The translations under genes and the position numbers were made by a program. A stretch of DNA of 64,000 nt from positions 32,243 through 96,242 of the forward strand of contig JACQOF010000003.1 in assembly GCA_016202645.1 (NCBI GenBank), read 5' to 3'. This DNA is from a bacterium. Lineage in GTDB: Bacteria > Lindowbacteria > 2-12-FULL-62-27. The notes under the pieces are model-generated. The model was given only the letters and a program-made list of their open reading frames with translations, searched no databases and was not told the DNA's origin. Shown in pieces: positions 61,201-64,000 of this stretch (positions are counted from its first letter, which is position 1; each line of letters begins with the position of its first letter).

Positions 61201-61726
61201 GGTCGACTTCAAACTGAAGCCACGCGCCGAAATAGGGAATGACCTTCGCCACATACGCATCCGCGCGATCGTCCAGGCTGAAAAACACGCCGGGCGAGCG
61301 GTGGATTTGCGAGACGACGATGCGCTCGGCGCCGTGGATGACGAAAGTTCCGTATTCGGTCATCATGGGGAATTCGCCCAGGAAGACGTCCTGCTCGACC
61401 GTCGATTTTTCGCGGCGGTCGGTCATGCGGATGCGGACGGTGATGTTCGATCCGAAGGTGACCCCGAGTTCCTTGCATTTCCAGGGGTCGTACTTCGGGG
61501 GCTCAATGGTGTAGTGCAGATACTCCAGGATGATGTCGTTGGACTCGATCGGGAAAGTCGCCCGGATCACTTCCTCGAATCCTTCGATTTTGCGCGGCGC
61601 GCCGGCCGCCACATCCAACTGAAAAAACGCCCGGAAGGAGTCTTTCTGGATGGCCAAAAGGTCGCCCATGTCCATTTGGAATCCTGTCCGCGTGAAGTCC
61701 CGCACCGCCCCGTTGGTTTTACTCAA
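58202..61726 (-). CDS. rpoB: RNA polymerase subunit beta
   Basis: A 1174-aa subunit. Typical segments: '[20 protein letters not shown]', rifampicin-pocket region '[33 protein letters not shown]', '[25 protein letters not shown]', C-terminal '[23 protein letters not shown]' . The protein is about 170 residues shorter than proteobacterial RpoB. The start is TTG at 61726 with GAGGTG upstream. A repeat-rich gap of 150 nt separates it from rplL. Confidence 0.99.
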   Translation of the reverse strand: MSKTNGAVRDFTRTGFQMDMGDLLAIQKDSFRAFFQLDVAAGAPRKIEGFEEVIRATFPIESNDIILEYLHYTIEPPKYDPWKCKELGVTFGSNITVRIRMTDRREKSTVEQDVFLGEFPMMTEYGTFVIHGAERIVVSQIHRSPGVFFSLDDRADAYVAKVIPYFGAWLQFEVDRDTGILYARLDRGKRILGSIILKGFGMSGSAELLKAFYELEELAVGQNLIGKTVAEDVADPETGEVFLEAPLEITAEEVALLERQQIQRVMILKGQEDPTFNSFILKTLLKDQTRDTAEALEEIFRYFSPHDTYNPDLGRDLMNAKFYNPTNYDLSRVGRFRLNRRFSLEKPVTQRTLDLEDLMMIVHHLVRLAGGEGRPDDIDHLQNRRVRPVGELLAMYITTGMSRMRRNIVERLDAIERIGSKVKVSDTDEEVREETVLTVDKIKAPQLIVNTRPLTSILNEFFGSSQLSQFMDQTNPLADITHKRRLSALGPGGLSRERAGFEVRDVHYSHYGRVCPIETPEGPNIGLIVSMATYARVNDLGLLVTPYRKVTDSRVTEEVVYLTADEEEKYRIAQANVPLKTGGKFADPMVSVRESGEFRMVPAEDVTHMDVAPKQIVSISTALIPFLEHDDANRALMGSNMQRQAVPLLHPKAPIISTGLEKKVAQDSGYVVLAKNPGKVSYVSSEEVHVETKKRHEEDVRDGRKVIHKKGTPVVDVYEILKYKRSNQGTCINQTAIVRAGEQVQAGQPLADGPATDQGELALGRNVLVALLPWEGYNFEDAVLISEKLVREDVFTSIHIEEFEVVARDTKLGKEQITRDIPNLSKESLSKMDENGIIKVGEQVRSGDILVGKVTPKKEQDMTPELKLLHSIFGEKAKDSRDTSLRLPHGTEGVVIDVHHFSRERKDELPPGIHTMVKVYVAIKRKLSVGDKVAGRHGNKGVVSKICPIEDMPFLPDGTPVDVVLNPLGVPSRMNIGQILEAHLGWAASKLNVQVITPVFDGASAADVSALLKEAKLPETGKTILHDGRTGAPFEQTVTVGNMYVMKLNHLADEKIHARSIGPYSLVTQQPLGGKANFGGQRLGEMEVWAIEAYGAAHMLQEMITIKSDDVLGRAKMYEAIIKGKDQTAPGIPESFNVLMKELQGLGLDIEVLDDKDNPVSLEKLVEDKLSMIR

Positions 61727-61750
61727 AGTCCCACACCTCTTTTTCTAAGC

Positions 61751-61876
61751 ATTGCGGATTGTGGATCGCGGATTTCGGATTTAACTGCAGAATCCTGAAA
61801 TCCCTGACCACCGGTCCGCTGGTTTTCATTGATTGCGGGGATCAATCCGCAATTCGAAATTGAAAATCCGAAATCC
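61751..61876. repeat. Inverted-repeat-rich gap between rplL and rpoB
   Basis: Perfect complementary pairs GGATTTCGGATTT (61770-61782)/AAATCCGAAATCC (61864-61876) and ATTGCGGATT (61751-61760)/AATCCGCAAT (61844-61853). The order of the arms is not nested, so it looks like two overlapping repeat elements rather than one stem. The last arm ends next to the rplL stop codon. Confidence 0.7.
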
Positions 61877-62260
61877 CTACTTGACGCTCACCGTCGCGCC
61901 CGCCGCTTCGAGCTTCTTCTTCATCTCCTCCGCCTCGGCCTTCGCAACGCCTTCCTTCACCGGCTTCGGCGCGCCCTCCACCAAATCCTTCGCCTCTTTC
62001 AGGCCCAGACTGGTCACTTCCCGGACGGCCTTGATGACGCTGATCTTGTTGTTGCCGAAATTCTCAAGCGTCACCGTGAACTCGGTCTGCTCCTCGGCTG
62101 CCGCGGCCGGAGCCGCTCCACCGCCGGCGGCCGGCGCCATCGCCATTGCCGCGGCCGAAACCCCGAACTTCTCCTCCAGGATTTTGACCAGGTCCGACAG
62201 CTCCAGCACCGTCATGCCTTCAATGGCGCCGACAATCTCGTCTTTCGTTAATGTGGCCAT
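61877..62260 (-). CDS. rplL: Ribosomal protein L7/L12
   Basis: A 127-aa acidic stalk protein: N-terminal '[33 protein letters not shown]', an Ala/Gly hinge, and the conserved C-terminal domain ending '[38 protein letters not shown]'. I chose the ATG at 62260 (MATLTK) rather than 62266 because it places GGAGG at 9 nt instead of 3 nt upstream and matches the family's N-terminus. Confidence 0.97.
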   Translation of the reverse strand: MATLTKDEIVGAIEGMTVLELSDLVKILEEKFGVSAAAMAMAPAAGGGAAPAAAAEEQTEFTVTLENFGNNKISVIKAVREVTSLGLKEAKDLVEGAPKPVKEGVAKAEAEEMKKKLEAAGATVSVK

Positions 62261-62285
62261 TACCATGTACCTCCTTTCTGTTTAA

Positions 62286-62381
62286 CATTTGCTATTTGTC
62301 ATTTGCTATTTGCTATTGGCTATTGGTCAATAACCAATAACCAATAGACAATGACAAATAGCAAATGACAAATAGCAAATG
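62286..62381. repeat. Long near-perfect hairpin between rplJ and rplL
   Basis: Arms of 27 bases are perfectly complementary: 62286-62312 and 62355-62381, built of TATTTG(C/T)/CAAATAG heptamer-like units, and the inner part (CTATTGG... /...CCAATAG) pairs with few mismatches. The hairpin begins 4 nt after the rplJ stop and ends about 26 nt before the rplL start on the transcribed strand. It has no pause T-run. Confidence 0.85.
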
Positions 62382-62385
62382 TCCC

Positions 62386-62904
62386 TCAGGACTTTTTCTT
62401 CGCCACCTGCCCCAACACCTGCACCAGCGCCCGCTGGGGCTGGGAGAGAACCGTCACCAGGCGGCGGATCGGACTTATCAGCATCCCCACCACCTGGCCG
62501 AGCAGAGCTTGGCGGCCGGGTAGTGTCGCGAGACGATTCACCTGGGCCGGATCCAAAACCCGACCCGACACGAGACCCGCCTTGATCCGAAGCGCCTCCT
62601 GATCCACCGCGAATTCCTTCAGGACTTTGGCCGCCTCCACCGGATCGCCGAACGCGAACACGGCGGCCGTCGGGCCTTTCAGATGCTCCGCGAGGGACGC
62701 GGCGGCCGGCATGTCCTTGATGGCGATCCTGGCCAGCCGGTTGTGGAGGATCCGAAGTTCTCCCTGGATGCGCCGGAGTTTCATCCGAAGCTGGGTGAGA
62801 GAGGCAACCGTCAGCCCCTGGTACCCGGCAAAAATCACGGCGTCGGATTTGGAAAATTTCTCCGACAAATCGGAGACGATTTTTCGTTTGTCCTCGTTGG
62901 CCAT
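62386..62904 (-). CDS. rplJ: Ribosomal protein L10
   Basis: A 172-aa protein from the ATG at 62904 (MANEDKRKIVSDLSEKFSKSDAVIFAGYQGLT); GGAG lies 7 nt upstream and this gives the family length. An earlier frame opening at 62952 adds 16 residues that are not family-like. It anchors the L7/L12 stalk. Located 44 nt downstream of rplA. Confidence 0.95.
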   Translation of the reverse strand: MANEDKRKIVSDLSEKFSKSDAVIFAGYQGLTVASLTQLRMKLRRIQGELRILHNRLARIAIKDMPAAASLAEHLKGPTAAVFAFGDPVEAAKVLKEFAVDQEALRIKAGLVSGRVLDPAQVNRLATLPGRQALLGQVVGMLISPIRRLVTVLSQPQRALVQVLGQVAKKKS

Positions 62905-62948
62905 TCGGTTCTCCGTCGATTCGTCCTGTGTCATCTGGGCGCCGCCAC

Positions 62949-63659
62949 TCAAGCGAAATCGTCCCAGAGTCTGGCCGGGTCCAGCGGGACGGCCGGGCCC
63001 ATGCAGGGGGCGATGGAGGCCGACAGGAAATATTCCGCGCGGCCGCCGATGTCCCGTGGTTTGGCGACGATCAGGCTCCGGACCACGGTCTCGGCGTTGC
63101 CCAGAAGCGCGGCCTCGCCGAACGAGGCCTTCCCGACAAACACGTGCACGTTGCCTTCCTTGTCGTTCCGGTACGAAACTTGCCCGGCCCGCAGTTTCTG
63201 GATGGCGCCTTTGAGATCAGCCGTCACGGTTCCGGTCTTGGGCGAAGGCATCAGCCCCCGCGGCCCGAGTATCTTGCCGATTTTGCCGACCTTGGCCATC
63301 TCGTCCGGCGTGGCGACGACGGCGTCGAACTCCAGAAACCCCTCCTGAATTTTTTTGTACAAATCATCATCCGCGATCAGGTCCGCGCCGGCCTCGCGGG
63401 CCTCGCCGATCTTCTCGCCCTTCGCAAATACAAGGATCCGCATCTTTTTCCCGGTCCCGCCCGGCAGCACCACGCTCCCGCGGACCTGCTCCTCGGCCTT
63501 GGTCGGATCGACCCCGAGCCGGAAAGCGAGGGTGACGCTTTCATCAAATTTGGCGGTGGCCATTTTCTTGACGAGGCCAGCGGCGTCCCGCAGGCCGTAC
63601 CGGCGGCCGGCCTCGATAATCTGGGCGGCGGCGCGATATCGCTTGGATCGCTTCTTCAC
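62949..63659 (-). CDS. rplA: Ribosomal protein L1
   Basis: A 236-aa protein starting at GTG 63659 ([13 protein letters not shown]), overlapping the rplK stop by four bases (GTGA). Family motifs: '[27 protein letters not shown]', '[38 protein letters not shown]' parts. The longer frame to 63968 is shadow of rplK. It binds 23S rRNA at the L1 stalk. Confidence 0.97.
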   Translation of the reverse strand: MKKRSKRYRAAAQIIEAGRRYGLRDAAGLVKKMATAKFDESVTLAFRLGVDPTKAEEQVRGSVVLPGGTGKKMRILVFAKGEKIGEAREAGADLIADDDLYKKIQEGFLEFDAVVATPDEMAKVGKIGKILGPRGLMPSPKTGTVTADLKGAIQKLRAGQVSYRNDKEGNVHVFVGKASFGEAALLGNAETVVRSLIVAKPRDIGGRAEYFLSASIAPCMGPAVPLDPARLWDDFA

Positions 63660-64000
63660 TGGATCTCCACCCCCATGCTCCGTGCCGTGCCCGCGATGAT
63701 TTTTTCGGCCTGGTCGATCGAATCGGTGTTCATGTCCGGCAGTTTCATTTTGGCGATCTCCCGTATCTTTTCCCGCGACAGCTTCCCGACCTTCGTCTTG
63801 GCGGGATTGTCCGAGCCCTTGACCAGCCCGGCCTCCCGGCGGATCAGGATGGAGGCGGGCGGGGTCTTCATGATGAACGTGAAACTCTTGTCCTGATAAA
63901 CGTCGATCACCACCGGCAGGACCAGGCCGGCCTCCATGTTCGCGGTTTTGGCGTTGAAGTCCTTGCAAAAATCCATGATGTTCACGCCGTGCTGGCCGAG
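63656..64000 (-). CDS. rplK: Ribosomal protein L11, C-terminal part (runs off window)
   Basis: The frame is open to the right edge, where it reads [20 protein letters not shown], a conserved internal segment of L11; the first 20-30 residues are outside. The visible part contains the typical '[14 protein letters not shown]' and the C-terminal '[34 protein letters not shown]'. L11 forms the GTPase-associated centre with L10/L12. Its stop overlaps the rplA start. Confidence 0.97.
   Translation of the reverse strand, partial: LGQHGVNIMDFCKDFNAKTANMEAGLVLPVVIDVYQDKSFTFIMKTPPASILIRREAGLVKGSDNPAKTKVGKLSREKIREIAKMKLPDMNTDSIDQAEKIIAGTARSMGVEIQ

Overview
The window is a dense, high-GC chromosomal segment of a Gram-negative (diderm) bacterium. 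Diderm markers are a TonB-ExbB-ExbD energised outer-membrane receptor, a LolA-like protein, lipoproteins and a fragment that looks like an outer-membrane barrel C-terminus. The compact RpoB (1174 codons, without the large insertions of proteobacterial beta subunits), frequent TTG/GTG starts and many apparently leaderless promoters (a good -10 box ending 6-8 nt before the start codon) point to a little-studied, probably uncultivated lineage. I do not assign a phylum. There is no phage, transposase, CRISPR array or replication origin, and no gene-free stretch longer than 300 bases.

1-11.6 kb (minus strand) is one tightly overlapping 12-gene operon: exbB, exbD, tonB, a TonB-dependent receptor, an ABC ATPase with two DUF3526-type permeases, an internally duplicated PepSY membrane protein, then DUF2162, MotA/TolQ/ExbB, DUF2149 and a CobN-like chelatase that runs off the left edge. 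The last four genes have the composition of the hmuSTUV haem-utilisation module, so the operon reads as a complete system for importing a metallo-tetrapyrrole and removing or handling its metal. A perfect 11-bp inverted repeat flanks the -35 region of its likely promoter.

11.7-23.5 kb holds uppP and an O-methyltransferase (minus), then on the plus strand an FG-GAP/ASPIC secreted protein, hemB with a purine-repeat insertion, two small zinc-ribbon proteins, a thiolase/DUF35 pair whose thiolase lacks the nucleophilic Cys, an MCE-like lipoprotein, a 948-aa TPR protein, a Pro-rich surface-type protein and deoB. Two short unrecognised minus-strand genes with a strong terminator follow, then asnB.

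26.3-35.6 kb (minus) contains an MMPL exporter fused to a cyclic-nucleotide-binding domain, a LolA-like partner, a membrane protein, a secreted helix-hairpin-helix protein with two copies of an unrecognised CxxC...CxH domain, and a GntR-controlled ABC transporter. 35.6-44.2 kb (plus) is a run of envelope proteins (TPR lipoprotein, Tat-exported M19-like protein, M23 peptidase, kelch membrane protein, PadR regulator pair); its middle part is visibly AT-richer than its surroundings, which suggests acquisition.

44.3-53.8 kb is core: ileS-lspA-RluD-type synthase, rph-rdgB-ugd-uxs (UDP-glucose to UDP-xylose), tRNA-Glu, an Nfu/DUF971/Popeye-like cluster and tRNA-Thr. 53.9-64 kb (minus) is the conserved rplK-rplA-rplJ-rplL-rpoB-rpoC cluster, with unusual inverted repeats inserted on both sides of rplL.
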